Below, one piece after another: positions 42,015 to 54,138 of a stretch of 64,000 bases of DNA (the first letter of the stretch is position 1; each line of letters starts with the position of its first letter). The notes below the pieces were generated by a model, which was not told the origin of the DNA, did no database searches, and saw nothing but the letters and a program-made list of their open reading frames with translations. Origin of the DNA: Vreelandella malpeensis (GTDB lineage Bacteria > Pseudomonadota > Gammaproteobacteria > Pseudomonadales > Halomonadaceae); the NCBI RefSeq assembly GCF_020622355.1, contig NZ_WHVL01000001.1, forward strand, positions 558,001 through 622,000, in the 5' to 3' direction. The translations under genes were made by a program, and so were the position numbers.

Positions 42015-42563
42015 TTAACAGGCCTTGTCATCAATGAAGCGCAGCGCCTGACCGCACTGGCGACAGCGATAGCGCCGCCCCCGCGCGCCCTGGGCGTGGC
42101 GCTGGGCGGTGAAGAGATGCTCGCGGCAGTCGCAGCGGTAGCGGTAGGGGCGACGCTGGCTTTGGGCGATGTCGAAACGGTGGGTTACCCGAGGCACCAG
42201 GCCGAAGAGCTCGCGCATCACGGTCTGCCACTCGCGCCCGTGAGGCTTGAGTCGCGTTCCGCCGTCGAGATGGAACACCAGCCAGTGGGCCATCTCGTGA
42301 GGAATGACCTCGTCGAAGAACGCCGCTCGGTTGTCAGCGAGCAGTACCGGGTTGAAGCGCAGCCCGCCCCGGCCCAGGTGCGCCTGCCCGGCGCCGGCGC
42401 CCTTGAGATCGAACCACACCCGGGGCGCGGGAAGCCCCGGGTGCACCTCGCGGGCAAGCATGAGGGTCTCGTCGACACGCGCCAAGGCGGCGTCGAGAAG
42501 GGCATCAAAGGTCAGCGCGGCCAGGTGCCGCGCGGGCCATTCGGGCAGTGGAGAAGAGCGCAT
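42015..42563 (-). CDS. sprT: SprT family zinc metalloprotease-like protein
   Basis: 182 aa from the ATG at 42563. The metal site is HEMAHWLVFH (HExxH). The C-terminal zinc ribbon has Cys pairs (YRCDCREH; YRCRQCGQAL). SprT-like proteins are metallopeptidase-fold proteins related to Spartan; the bacterial role is unclear. The longer frame to 42659 would overlap the divergent UPF0149 gene, so the shorter start is preferred although its ribosome site is weak. Confidence 0.85.
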   Translation of the reverse strand: MRSSPLPEWPARHLAALTFDALLDAALARVDETLMLAREVHPGLPAPRVWFDLKGAGAGQAHLGRGGLRFNPVLLADNRAAFFDEVIPHEMAHWLVFHLDGGTRLKPHGREWQTVMRELFGLVPRVTHRFDIAQSQRRPYRYRCDCREHLFTAQRHAQGARGRRYRCRQCGQALRFIDDKAC

Positions 42564-42648
42564 TGGTGGTAGACTGGCCGCGATGTGGAGCGTGCGATTG
42601 TGCGTGATCGCGCGGCAATTCTCAAAAACGTATCGAACGAGGCCTTGC

Positions 42649-43314
42649 ATGGCAGACAACGCTGAACCGCGCCCGCCCGAACCGCTGCTGGACGACGAGG
42701 CGCTCGACCGGCTGGACGACTTCCTCGACTCCGACCGGGTCGGCGAGGACGCGCTGGATCTGATCTCCGCCCACGGTTTTCTGGTGGCGCTGGCCGTCGC
42801 GCCCAGCGAGCAGCCCGTGGAGGCCTGGCTCGAGGAGCTGTTCCAGGGCGAGCCCGCCTACCAGAGCGAGGCCGAGCGCGAGGAGATCACGGGACTTTTG
42901 AAGGCGCTGCGTGACAACGCCGTCGAGGTGCTTGAACAGGGGGGGCTTCCGGAGCTGCCTTTTGAACTGACCCTCGACGGCCTGCCCGCCGAAGAGACGC
43001 CGATCGGCGACTGGTGTGCCGGCTTCATGGAGGCGGTGTTCAGCGACGAGGCCGCCTGGTTCCAGGACGATGAGGAGGCCGCGGCCACCCTGCTGCTGCC
43101 CTTCATGCTGTTGTCGGGACTGTTCGACGACGAGCCGGATATGGTGGAACTGGCCGGCGACACCGCGCGTCAGGAGGAGCTGGTGGCCCAGCTGCCGGAG
43201 CTGGTGCTCGACCTTTACCTCAACTACCGCGTGCCGCCGGAAACCCCCAAGCCCAAGCCACGCCCCAAGAGCCCCGCCAAGGCGAAGAAACCCGGCAAGG
43301 GCAAGAAACGCTAG
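42649..43314 (+). CDS. YecA/YgfB family (UPF0149) protein
   Basis: 221 aa acidic protein, recognised by LDDFLDSDR, SAHGFLVALAVAPS and PIGDWCAGFMEAV. The C terminus is a Lys/Pro-rich tail (PKPKPRPKSPAKAKKPGKG) without the SEC-C zinc motif of YecA. CGAGG precedes the ATG. It is divergent from sprT and converges on the cardiolipin synthase gene. Function of the family is not known. Confidence 0.85.
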   Translation: MADNAEPRPPEPLLDDEALDRLDDFLDSDRVGEDALDLISAHGFLVALAVAPSEQPVEAWLEELFQGEPAYQSEAEREEITGLLKALRDNAVEVLEQGGLPELPFELTLDGLPAEETPIGDWCAGFMEAVFSDEAAWFQDDEEAAATLLLPFMLLSGLFDDEPDMVELAGDTARQEELVAQLPELVLDLYLNYRVPPETPKPKPRPKSPAKAKKPGKGKKR

Positions 43315-43317
43315 GTA

Positions 43318-44436
43318 CTATTTCAAGCGCGTCACCACCGCGTCGAGCAGGCCATAGAGCCACTCCTTGACGCGCTGGTGCCAGGGCCGCGCCGCCCAGC
43401 GCGCGGCGTCGACCTCGCTGCTTTCCGCGAAGTTGCGCTCGAACAGTGCCTGCACCTCACACGCCATGGCCGGCGACTCGATCTCCTGGTTGGCCTCGAG
43501 GTTGTAGTGCAGGTTCCAGTGGTCGAAGTTGCACGAGCCGATGCTCACCCACTCGTCCGCCAGCACGAACTTGGCGTGGATGAAGGTGGGGTTGAACTCG
43601 AAGATACGCACGCCGGACTTCAGCAGCGCCTGGTAGAAGCGCTGCCCGGCGTAGCGCACACCGGGATGGTCGTGTTTCTGGCCCGGCAGCAGCAGGCGCA
43701 CGTCCACCCCGCGCCGGGCCGCCCGGGCCAGGCGCCGGCGCAGCGCGAAGGTCGGCACGAAGTAAGGCGTACACAGCCACAGCCGGGTCTCGGCACTGCC
43801 GACCCGCTCGTGAAGCGAGTGGCGAATGGCCTGGTAGCGGTAGCCCCGCGCCGGCATCACTCGTCCCAGGGCGCCGTCGGCGAAGTCCGCCGGCGCACGC
43901 CGGGGCACCAGCGCCTGGTTCGGGCTCTGGCGGGCGCGACGGGTGAGCTTCGAGCGCCACAGCCGGCGAAACAGCGCCTCCCAGTCGGTGACTGCCGGGC
44001 CCTCCACGCGCACGGCGATCTCGTACCAGGCCTCGAGGAACTCGTCCACCGCGCCGAAGCCGCCGGTGAAGGCGACCTGGCCATCCACCACCACGATCTT
44101 GCGATGATCACGACTCAGGTTGCGCGCCAGCGAATGAAGCCCCAGCGGGTTGAAGAAGCGCAGCGCCACGCCGCCTTCCAGAAGCCGCGTGCGATCTTCT
44201 CGGGAGAGTCCCATGGCACCGAAGCCATCGAGCAGCAGGTAGACCTTGACCCCGCGCGCGCAGGCATCGATCAATACCCGGCTCAACCGGTCGGCGAGCT
44301 CGCCGGACTCCATCAGGTAGAGTTCGATCAGCACGTAATGGCGGGCGCCCTCGATCGCCTCCAACATGGCGGGCAAGAAACGCGCGGCCTCAGGCAGCAG
44401 CGTGAAACGGTTACCGTCTCGCCACATCGGCGACAT
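43318..44436 (-). CDS. Cardiolipin synthase/phospholipase D-like protein (ClsB type)
   Basis: 372 aa. Two PLD motifs are present: SRDHRKIVVVDG (~132) and IHAKFVLAD (~302), both intact HxKxxxxD. No N-terminal membrane helices are present, which resembles ClsB rather than ClsA. These enzymes join phospholipids to make cardiolipin, important in salt-stressed membranes. AAGGAG precedes the ATG. Confidence 0.9.
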   Translation of the reverse strand: MSPMWRDGNRFTLLPEAARFLPAMLEAIEGARHYVLIELYLMESGELADRLSRVLIDACARGVKVYLLLDGFGAMGLSREDRTRLLEGGVALRFFNPLGLHSLARNLSRDHRKIVVVDGQVAFTGGFGAVDEFLEAWYEIAVRVEGPAVTDWEALFRRLWRSKLTRRARQSPNQALVPRRAPADFADGALGRVMPARGYRYQAIRHSLHERVGSAETRLWLCTPYFVPTFALRRRLARAARRGVDVRLLLPGQKHDHPGVRYAGQRFYQALLKSGVRIFEFNPTFIHAKFVLADEWVSIGSCNFDHWNLHYNLEANQEIESPAMACEVQALFERNFAESSEVDAARWAARPWHQRVKEWLYGLLDAVVTRLK

Positions 44437-44464
44437 AGCGACTCCTTGGCTTAGCTTGCAGGAC

Positions 44465-45169
44465 TCAACGCTCCTTGAGCGACCGATGCACGTACAGGTC
44501 GTAGCGGCTGGTCTTGCCCTCGACGACGTGGTTGGGGGGCGGCCCGTCGATGGGCGGTGCCTTGCGCGGGCGCTTCACCACCACCCGATGGGTGGCCACC
44601 GCTAGCGCCTGCTCGAGAAGACGCGGGGCGTCATCGTCGCTGCCGGCCAGCAGGCGAAAAAGGCGCATCTCCTTTTTCACCAGCGCCGACTTCTCGCGGT
44701 GGGGAAACATCGGATCGAGATGGATCACCTGGGGGGCGACATCCGCCTGCTCGACCAGCGCGGCAAGCGCCCAGGCGCTATCGCCCTGACAAAGCCGCAT
44801 GCGTGCGGCGATCTCACGGGTCTCGGGGTCGAGCCGTGCCCGGGCAAGGCCATCCTCGAGCAGCGCGGCGATCGCCGCCACCCGTTCGATCAACAGCACC
44901 GGCGCGCCGAGACTTGCCAGCACGAAAGCGTCGCGCCCAAGGCCGGCGGTGGCATCCACGATGCTCGGCGTCACGCCCTGGGCAAGCCCGCAGGCCTTGG
45001 CGACGAGCTGGCCGCGCCCGCCACCGAACTGACGCCGATGGCCGGCCTTGCCGCCGATGAAATCGACGAACAGCGGGCTTCCGAACTCGCGCGGATCGCC
45101 GGCAAGCGATAGCCGGCCCTCTTCCCGACGCAGGACAAGGCCCTTTGGCAGCGCGACGGCCTCGCTCAT
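44465..45169 (-). CDS. rsmJ: 16S rRNA (guanine1516-N2)-methyltransferase RsmJ
   Basis: 234 aa. [40 protein letters not shown] (SAM site) and [19 protein letters not shown] are diagnostic of RsmJ (YhiQ). Its ATG overlaps the tsaB stop by 4 bases, so the two are coupled. Confidence 0.95.
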   Translation of the reverse strand: MSEAVALPKGLVLRREEGRLSLAGDPREFGSPLFVDFIGGKAGHRRQFGGGRGQLVAKACGLAQGVTPSIVDATAGLGRDAFVLASLGAPVLLIERVAAIAALLEDGLARARLDPETREIAARMRLCQGDSAWALAALVEQADVAPQVIHLDPMFPHREKSALVKKEMRLFRLLAGSDDDAPRLLEQALAVATHRVVVKRPRKAPPIDGPPPNHVVEGKTSRYDLYVHRSLKER

Positions 45170-45864
45170 GCGGGCTTTTTCCAGGCCACGTCGTTGCGCA
45201 GGTAGACAGGCTGCACATCGATGGGTGCCTGGCCCGTCCCCGCTTCAAAGGCGCGCAGGCCGACCCAGGCCATCTCCTCGGCCCGGGGCTCGAGATCACA
45301 TAGGTGCTGGCTCATGCTGGCCCGCACCACGTCGTCGAACTGCTCCCACAGGGTGAATCCCGAGCCTACGCCGACCCAGTCGGTCTCGTAGCCGGGCAGC
45401 GCCACCCGCGCCGGAGCCACCACCGCTTCCTGGTCGAGCAGCGTCGGCACGTCGTCCTGGCAGTGCCAGGCGGCGACGTAGACCTCGCTCATGCGCGCGT
45501 CGAGTGCGGTCACCAGATGGCGAAAGTGGAAGCGGCGGTGTGCCTGCAGCGCCAGCGCCTCAAGCGTCGACACCCCGACCAGCGGACAATCGAGCCCGAA
45601 GGCCAGCCCCTGGGCGGCACCGGCAGCGATGCGCAGCCCGGTGAACGACCCCGGTCCGTGGCCGTAGGCAATGGCGTCTAAGGCGGCGGGGGTGATACCC
45701 GCCTCGCCCAGCACCTCGTCCACCATGGGCAGCAGCCGCTGGGTATGGGCGCGGGGGGTATGCTCGCAGCGGGCCAGGCACTCGCGAGCCTCGCCCTCGG
45801 CGCGAATCAACGCCGCTGAACACTCGCTCGACGAGGCGTCCAGGGCGAGAAGGTATGACGGCAT
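45166..45864 (-). CDS. tsaB: tRNA t6A biosynthesis protein TsaB
   Basis: 232 aa ASKHA-fold protein starting [16 protein letters not shown] with [14 protein letters not shown]. TsaB is the scaffold for TsaD in making N6-threonylcarbamoyladenosine at A37 of ANN-decoding tRNAs. The trmO gene in this window methylates the same base. It is followed directly by rsmJ. Confidence 0.95.
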   Translation of the reverse strand: MPSYLLALDASSSECSAALIRAEGEARECLARCEHTPRAHTQRLLPMVDEVLGEAGITPAALDAIAYGHGPGSFTGLRIAAGAAQGLAFGLDCPLVGVSTLEALALQAHRRFHFRHLVTALDARMSEVYVAAWHCQDDVPTLLDQEAVVAPARVALPGYETDWVGVGSGFTLWEQFDDVVRASMSQHLCDLEPRAEEMAWVGLRAFEAGTGQAPIDVQPVYLRNDVAWKKPA

Positions 45865-45947
45865 AGCGACTCGTTACTCCAGAAAGAGAGGGCGTGGCCG
45901 CGCCGGGGTTAGAGGCCCGCGGCGACGGACGCTTCAGAGAAAGGGTG

Positions 45948-46628
<681 letters not shown>

Positions 46629-46752
46629 TCAAAGTGAATAGAGGGACAATAACCGGGCCACCCAGGCGGCACAACACCCCAAACGCCGCATGGACGCGGT
46701 TTTTTTCATCCAGCCCGGCACTCGTTTTCGATCATGTGCGCGAAAACGCAAA

Positions 46753-46776
46753 CGGCGCCCATGAAAATGGGCGCCG
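46753..46776 (-). terminator. Terminator of aceEF
   Basis: Perfect 10-base stem CGGCGCCCAT / ATGGGCGCCG with loop GAAA. On the minus strand TTTGCGTTTT follows. It lies 21 bases after the aceF stop. Confidence 0.85.
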
Positions 46777-46797
46777 TGAGCGATGCGTCGCTGTGCG

Positions 46798-48843
46798 TCA
46801 GAGCAGCAGGCGACGAATATCGGTCAGCACATCGGCCAGAAATGCCGTGAAGCGCGCCGCGTCCGCCCCGTTGATCGCGCGGTGATCATAGGAGAGCGAC
46901 AGCGGCATCATCAGCCGTGGCTGGAAGGCGGCGCCATCCCAGACCGGCTTCATCTGCGCTTTCGATACCCCGAGGATCGCCACTTCCGGCGCGTTGACGA
47001 TCGGCGTGAATGCCGTGCCACCGATCGAGCCAAGGCTCGAAATGGTGAAGCAGCCGCCGGTCATCTCGTCGCGCTTGAGCTTCTTGCCCTGCGCCTTCTT
47101 GCCGAGTTCCGCCATCTCTTTCGCGATCTCGATCAAGGACTTCTTGTCGGCGTCGCGCAGTACCGGCACCATCAGGCCGTCCGGCGTATCGACCGCGATA
47201 CCGATATGGACGTACTTCTTCCACACCAGCGTGTCGCCGTCGCCCTTGAGGCTGACGTTGAACTGCGGGAACTTCCTGAGCGCGAAGGCGCAGGCCTTGA
47301 CCAGAAACGGCAGCGGCGTGAGCTTGGCGCCCTGGGCTTCGGCTTCGGCCTTCATCGACTTTCTGAAGTTCTCGAGCTCGGTGATGTCGGCTTCGTCGAA
47401 CTGGGTCACGTGGGGCACGTTGAGCCAGCTGCGATGCAGGTTGGTCGCGCCCATCTTGAGCAGGCGACCCATCGGCTTCTCTTCCACTTCACCGAACTGG
47501 CTGAAGTCGACTTCCGGCACCGCCGGAATGCCGGCCCCACCGGTTGCCGCGCCGCCCTGGGCCGGTGCGCTGGCCTTTTGCGACAGCGCCTGCTTGACGT
47601 AGGCCTGTACGTCCTCTTTCAGGATACGCTCTTTCGGGCCGCTGGGCTTGACCAGCCCCAGGTCGACTCCGAACTCGCGCGCCAGCATGCGCACCGCGGG
47701 GCCTGCGTGCACCAGCTTGCCGTCACGCGGCTTGTGCGCGGCCATGGCCGCTTCGGGGCTGGGCGAGCCGGCAGGCGTTTCGCTCTTGCGAGTCTCCTGC
47801 TTCTGCTCGGCCTTCGGCGCGTCGCTCTTCTGCGCCTTCGGCGCGGGCTTGTCGGCCTGCTTCTTGGCCTTGGCACTTCCCGCCACTTCGATGTAGGCGA
47901 TGAGATCGCCTTCGGAGACGGTGTCGCCCTCCTTCACGGTCAGCTCGAGGAGCTTGCCCTTGAAGGGGCTGGGCACGTCCATCGAGGCCTTGTCGGACTC
48001 CAGCGTGATCAGCGCGTCTTCTGCCTCGATCTCGTCGCCGACGGTAGCGGCGATCTCGATGATCGGCACGTCCGAGGCACCGGAGAGATCCGGCACGCGG
48101 ACTTCCTTGCGCTCGGGCTCACCGCTGCCCTGCTCGTCGTCGTCCTGCTCTTCGACGTCGTCTTGCTCTTCGGCGGCGTCGTCCTGGGCGTCGGCCGTCG
48201 GCTGCTCGGCCGGGGCGTCGTCGCTTTCATCTTCGCCTTCACCGTCGCCATCGATCTCGATCTGGCCGATCACGTCGCCTTCGGAGACGGTATCGCCCTC
48301 CTTGACGGTGAACGCGACGATCTTGCCGCTGTGCGGGCTCGGCACGTCCATGGAGGCCTTGTCGGACTCCAGGGTGATCAGGGCGTCTTCGGCACTGACC
48401 TCGTCGCCTTCGCCGACCGCGACTTCGATGATCTCGACGTTCTCGGAGCCGCCCAGATCCGGTACCGTGATATCGACGGTCTTCTTGCCACCCGAGGCCT
48501 TCTTGGCGGGCGCCTTGGGCTCCTCGCGCTTCTCCTCACGGGGGGCTTCGTCGGTCTTTTCGGGTTCGGCGTCCTGCTCGGCGGACGCATCGTCGCCCTC
48601 CTCGCCTTCCACTTCGAGCTCGACGATGTCGTCGCCCTCGGAGACCTTGTCGCCCTCCTTGACCAGCACCTTGACGACCTTGCCGCCCTTGGGCGAGGGC
48701 ACGTCCATGCTGGCCTTGTCGGATTCCAGGGTGATCAGGGCGTCTTCCGCTTCGATGACGTCGCCTTCAGACACCGCAATCTCGATGATTTCGACATCGG
48801 TATCGCCACCGATATCGGGAACTTTGATGATTTCGCTACTCAA
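46798..48843 (-). CDS. aceF: Pyruvate dehydrogenase E2, dihydrolipoyl acetyltransferase (three lipoyl domains)
   Basis: 681 aa. Three lipoyl domains each carry ITLESDKASMDVPSP (first lipoyl lysine K43), joined by acidic and Ala/Pro/Lys linkers. Then come a peripheral subunit-binding domain (VRMLAREFGVDLGLV) and the catalytic domain with SYDHRAINGADAARF. The Asn in HRAING also occurs in Azotobacter E2. The start is a TTG: the protein homology begins at SSEIIKVPDIGG and GGAAGGAG lies 8 bases upstream; the only ATG, farther upstream at 48882, follows no ribosome site. It follows aceE by 56 bases. Confidence 0.95.
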   Translation of the reverse strand: MSSEIIKVPDIGGDTDVEIIEIAVSEGDVIEAEDALITLESDKASMDVPSPKGGKVVKVLVKEGDKVSEGDDIVELEVEGEEGDDASAEQDAEPEKTDEAPREEKREEPKAPAKKASGGKKTVDITVPDLGGSENVEIIEVAVGEGDEVSAEDALITLESDKASMDVPSPHSGKIVAFTVKEGDTVSEGDVIGQIEIDGDGEGEDESDDAPAEQPTADAQDDAAEEQDDVEEQDDDEQGSGEPERKEVRVPDLSGASDVPIIEIAATVGDEIEAEDALITLESDKASMDVPSPFKGKLLELTVKEGDTVSEGDLIAYIEVAGSAKAKKQADKPAPKAQKSDAPKAEQKQETRKSETPAGSPSPEAAMAAHKPRDGKLVHAGPAVRMLAREFGVDLGLVKPSGPKERILKEDVQAYVKQALSQKASAPAQGGAATGGAGIPAVPEVDFSQFGEVEEKPMGRLLKMGATNLHRSWLNVPHVTQFDEADITELENFRKSMKAEAEAQGAKLTPLPFLVKACAFALRKFPQFNVSLKGDGDTLVWKKYVHIGIAVDTPDGLMVPVLRDADKKSLIEIAKEMAELGKKAQGKKLKRDEMTGGCFTISSLGSIGGTAFTPIVNAPEVAILGVSKAQMKPVWDGAAFQPRLMMPLSLSYDHRAINGADAARFTAFLADVLTDIRRLLL

Positions 48844-48899
48844 GGTCGCGCTCCTTCCAAATCGGCTCGAGCCGGCGGGCATGCCCGCCGGGCTGCGGT

Positions 48900-51572
48900 T
48901 TAGCTTGTCAGCGGGTTGGGCTTGCTGGCGTCGATGTTGTACTTCTTCAGCGCCTCGCCGACGACCTTGCGATCGATCTCGCCGCGTTCGGCGAGCGAGC
49001 GCAGAGCGGCGACCACGACGAAGTGACGATCCACCTCGAAGAAGTAGCGCAGCTTCGCGCGGGTATCCGAGCGGCCGAAGCCGTCGGTGCCCAGCACGGT
49101 GTAGTCACCCGGTACCCAGGCACGTACTTGGTCGGCGTAGAGCTTCATGTAGTCCGTCGAGGCGATGATCGGCCCGTCGCGCCCTTCCAGGCACTTCGTG
49201 ACGTGGGGCTTGGCGGCCTCGGCGTCCGGGTTCAGGAACGCCTCGCGCTCGAGCAGGAGCGCTTCACGGCGCAGCTCGTTGAAGCTGGTCACGCTCCAGA
49301 TGTCGGCGCCGATGCCCCAGTCGCTGGCCAGAAGCTCGGCGGCCTCTTCCACTTCGCGCAGGATGGTGCCGGAGCCCAAGAGCTGAACGCGGCCCTTGTC
49401 ACCCTGGGTTTCGCGCAGCAGGTACATGCCCTTGATGATGTCGTCTGCGGGCACGTCGGAAAGCTCCGGATGCTCGTAGTTCTCGTTCATCACGGTCAGG
49501 TAGTAGAAGCAGTTCTCCTTGTCGGTGAACATGCGCTTCAGGCCGTCCTGAACGATGACCGCCACTTCGTGACCGTAGGTCGGGTCATAGCTTCGGCAGT
49601 TGGGGATGGTGGATGCCTGGATCAGGCTGTGGCCATCCTGGTGCTGCAGGCCTTCGCCGTTGAGCGTGGTGCGCCCGGCGGTGCCGCCGACCATGAAGCC
49701 GCGCGCCTGAAGATCACCCGCCGCCCAGGCCAGATCGCCGATTCGCTGGAAGCCGAACATCGAGTAGTAGATGTAGAACGGCAACAGCGTGACGTGGTTG
49801 TTGCTGTAGGAGGTCGCGGCCGCCATCCAGGCCGACATCGCGCCCGCCTCGGTGATGCCTTCCTCGAGGACCTGACCCTTCTGGTCCTCGCGGTAGTACA
49901 TGATCTGGCCCTTGTCGACCGGCTCGTACTTCTGCCCCGCCGCGGAGTAGATACCGAGCTGACGGAACATGCCTTCCATGCCGAAGGTGCGCGCCTCGTC
50001 CGGGATGATCGGCACGACGTACTTGCCAAGCTTCTTGTCCTTGACCAGGCCGTTCAGTACACGCACGAAGGACATGGTGGTGGAGACTTCACGACCCTTG
50101 GAGCCGCCGAGCTGCGAGGCGAAGGTCTTGTCTTCGAGACTCGGGATCTCGAGGGACTCGAAATCGCTCTGGCGCGCCGGCAGGTAGCCGTTCAGGCGCT
50201 CGCGCTGCAGGTGCATGTACTTGAGCTCCGGGGAGTCATCCTCGGGCTTGTAGTAGGGCACGTCCTTCAACTGCTCGTCCGAGAGCGGGATGCCGAAGCG
50301 GTCGCGGAATTTCTTCAGCGCCTCATACTCCATGCTCTTGACCTGGTGCGCTTCGTTGGCCGCTTCGCCGTCGCCTGCGCCCATGCCGTAACCCTTGACG
50401 GTGTGCGCCAGGATCACGGTGGGCTTGCCGTTCTGGGTGTTCACCGCCTCGTGGTAGGCCGCGTAGACCTTGAACGGGTCGTGGCCACCACGGTTGAGCT
50501 TCCAGATATCCTCATCCGAAAGATCCTTGACCATCGCTTCGGTTTCCGGGTACTTGCCGAAGAAATGCTCGCGGGTGTAGGCGCCGCCGTTGGCCTTGTA
50601 GTTCTGGTACTCGCCGTCGACCGCCTCGTCCATGCGCTTTTGCAGGATGCCCTTCTTGTCCTGCTCGAACAGGGTATCCCAGTGGCGACCCCAGACGACC
50701 TTGATGACGTTCCAATCGGCACCGCGGAACACGCCTTCAAGCTCGTCTATCACGCGGGCGTTGCCGCGTACCGGGCCGTCCAGACGCTGCAGGTTGCAGT
50801 TGATGACGAAGATCAGGTTGTCCAGGTTCTCGCGACCGGCCAGCGAAATCGCGCCCAGGGATTCCGGCTCGTCACACTCGCCGTCGCCCATGAAGCACCA
50901 GATCTTGCGGTCGTACATGTTCTTGAGCTCGCGATGATGCAGATACTTCATCACGTGCGCCTGGTAGATCGCCTGGATCGGTCCCAGGCCCATGGAGACC
51001 GTCGGGAACTGCCAGTAGTCCGGCATCAGCCAGGGGTGCGGGTAGGACGAGAGGCCATCACCGTCCACTTCCTGGCGGAACTTGTCCATCTGCTCCTCGG
51101 AGAGACGCCCCTCGAGGTAGGAGCGGGCGTAGATGCCCGGTGCCACGTGGCCTTGGATGTAAACCAGGTCTCCGGCGAAGTCGTCTTTAGCCGCGCGGAA
51201 GAAGTGGTTGAAACCTACGTCATAGAGCGTTGCCGAGGACATGAAGCTCGCGATATGACCACCAAGCCCTGGGTTCGCACGGTTGTTGCGGATGACCTGG
51301 GCGATGGCGTTGTAGCGGATCAGAGAACGGATGCGCCGCTCCATGAACAGATCGCCCGGCATTGGCGCTTCGCGATGGACCGGAATGGTGTTGCGGTGCG
51401 GGGTCGTCACCGAGAAGGGCACCTTCATCCCGTCCCGACGCATGCGATCCGCCAGGCGGGTCATCAGGTAGCGGGCGCGATCTTCGCCCTCACGATCCAG
51501 AACCGATTCCAGGGATTCAAGCCACTCCGTGGTTTCGACCGGATCGAGATCTTCTCTTGTCTCCAGACTCAT
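48900..51572 (-). CDS. aceE: Pyruvate dehydrogenase E1, homodimeric
   Basis: 890 aa ThDP enzyme that decarboxylates pyruvate and passes the acetyl group to AceF. Recognised by LGGHIASFMSSATLYDVGFN, the ThDP motif GDGECDEPESLG to NLIFVINCNLQRLDG, and the later MSAWMAAATSYSNN. The ATG at 51572 follows GGAGAG; an upstream ATG at 51602 adds ten non-homologous residues. No lpdA follows, so E3 is encoded elsewhere. Confidence 0.97.
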   Translation of the reverse strand: MSLETREDLDPVETTEWLESLESVLDREGEDRARYLMTRLADRMRRDGMKVPFSVTTPHRNTIPVHREAPMPGDLFMERRIRSLIRYNAIAQVIRNNRANPGLGGHIASFMSSATLYDVGFNHFFRAAKDDFAGDLVYIQGHVAPGIYARSYLEGRLSEEQMDKFRQEVDGDGLSSYPHPWLMPDYWQFPTVSMGLGPIQAIYQAHVMKYLHHRELKNMYDRKIWCFMGDGECDEPESLGAISLAGRENLDNLIFVINCNLQRLDGPVRGNARVIDELEGVFRGADWNVIKVVWGRHWDTLFEQDKKGILQKRMDEAVDGEYQNYKANGGAYTREHFFGKYPETEAMVKDLSDEDIWKLNRGGHDPFKVYAAYHEAVNTQNGKPTVILAHTVKGYGMGAGDGEAANEAHQVKSMEYEALKKFRDRFGIPLSDEQLKDVPYYKPEDDSPELKYMHLQRERLNGYLPARQSDFESLEIPSLEDKTFASQLGGSKGREVSTTMSFVRVLNGLVKDKKLGKYVVPIIPDEARTFGMEGMFRQLGIYSAAGQKYEPVDKGQIMYYREDQKGQVLEEGITEAGAMSAWMAAATSYSNNHVTLLPFYIYYSMFGFQRIGDLAWAAGDLQARGFMVGGTAGRTTLNGEGLQHQDGHSLIQASTIPNCRSYDPTYGHEVAVIVQDGLKRMFTDKENCFYYLTVMNENYEHPELSDVPADDIIKGMYLLRETQGDKGRVQLLGSGTILREVEEAAELLASDWGIGADIWSVTSFNELRREALLLEREAFLNPDAEAAKPHVTKCLEGRDGPIIASTDYMKLYADQVRAWVPGDYTVLGTDGFGRSDTRAKLRYFFEVDRHFVVVAALRSLAERGEIDRKVVGEALKKYNIDASKPNPLTS

Positions 51573-51958
51573 AAAGTCTCTCCGAATGACGATAAATGAC
51601 AATACGCCCGCTACCCTTTTGGGGCTGGGGCGGCTGCGACGTTGAGCCGCACCAAGGCCGGTATCGAGCCGAGCTTGCGTGTCTGACAGGGTTTTTGTTT
51701 ACATTCAACGAGCTGATTCGATAAGCCCTTTGACCAAGCACAGGTTCGAGAATGTAGTTGGGCTACACAGCTGCCTTTGGGGTTAGCCTTTTGTATAGAG
51801 AAGATACCGCAAAGTGGCTAGTCTGCCAATTCTCACGCAATGGAAATTCTATCCAAAACAGCATATTGCACTGCAACATAGAAGCACTGGAATCCATTTC
51901 CACTGTGGTTGCGGCGCCTCGTGTAGTCAAACTACCGTTTGATCTTCAAGCGAAAGAA
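51573..51958. other. 386-base gap upstream of aceE
   Basis: Holds the aceE promoter region and the end of the ampD transcript. It is AT-richer than its surroundings. I see no convincing PdhR-type operator, RNA gene or terminator. A 140-residue frame from 51758 on the plus strand runs into the antisense of ampD and is not credible. Confidence 0.5.
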
Positions 51959-53477
<1,519 letters not shown>

Positions 53478-53485
53478 CGCAGCAC

Positions 53486-54013
53486 TCAGGTCTCGACGGC
53501 GCTGAGCGCCTTGCTCATCCGGTAGCGCTTGAGGCACTGCCCGCCGCGCTCGACCCACTGCTCGCCGTGGTTCTCGAAACCGCGCCGCTCGAGTCGCTCG
53601 AACAGCACCAGGCTCGCCTCGATCTCGACACGATCGATGCCCTGCTCGAGCAGCAGCCTTTCGGCGTGGATCAACAGGGTGCTGCCGATACCTCGCCCGG
53701 CGAGCGACGGCCAGACGTAGAGCGTGACGATGCGCGCGCCGGCCGGGTCGAGCTCCAGAAAGCCCACGCAGCGCCCGTCGCACACTGCCACGAGCGTGGT
53801 ATAGAGCGCCTGACGCGCGGCCCAGGCGCTGGCTTCTCGGGGCAGCGCCGCCGCCCAGGCCTCGCGCTCGTCACGCGAATAGTGGCTGGCGCCTCCCTGC
53901 ATCACCGCGTGATAGAACACCTCGGCCTGATCTGCGGCGTCGCGCGCCAGTGCCGCGCGGTACGTCACTCGTGCCGCCGGCGGCCGCTCGCGGGCGTTGT
54001 CTCGATGGTTCAT
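53486..54013 (-). CDS. GNAT family N-acetyltransferase
   Basis: 175 aa. The acetyl-CoA-binding core is LYVWPSLAGRGIGSTLLIHA (motif A), after GFLELDPAGARIVT. The C-terminal YERLGF-like block reads LFERLERRGFENHG. AGGGAC precedes the ATG. The substrate is unknown. It converges on nadC with 8 bases between the stops. Confidence 0.85.
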   Translation of the reverse strand: MNHRDNARERPPAARVTYRAALARDAADQAEVFYHAVMQGGASHYSRDEREAWAAALPREASAWAARQALYTTLVAVCDGRCVGFLELDPAGARIVTLYVWPSLAGRGIGSTLLIHAERLLLEQGIDRVEIEASLVLFERLERRGFENHGEQWVERGGQCLKRYRMSKALSAVET

Positions 54014-54138
54014 GTCGTCCCTCTATCGTGTGGCGGCCGCATCGGATTCACGCGCGGCCCGGGGTATACTCCCCACGCCCCGGACAGCCCAGGCCGCCCG
54101 GGAATCTTTTCGGCTCATTCTGACTGCAAGGCCGCGCC

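Noticed and set aside
46798..48882. aceF start at the upstream ATG at 48882
   Set aside because: The extra residues lack homology and no ribosome site precedes that ATG, while GGAAGGAG fits the TTG at 48843.
49023..51599. Very long open frame (858 codons) antisense to aceE
   Set aside because: It mirrors a highly expressed, GC-biased gene and shows no recognisable domain; long antisense frames are common at this GC content.
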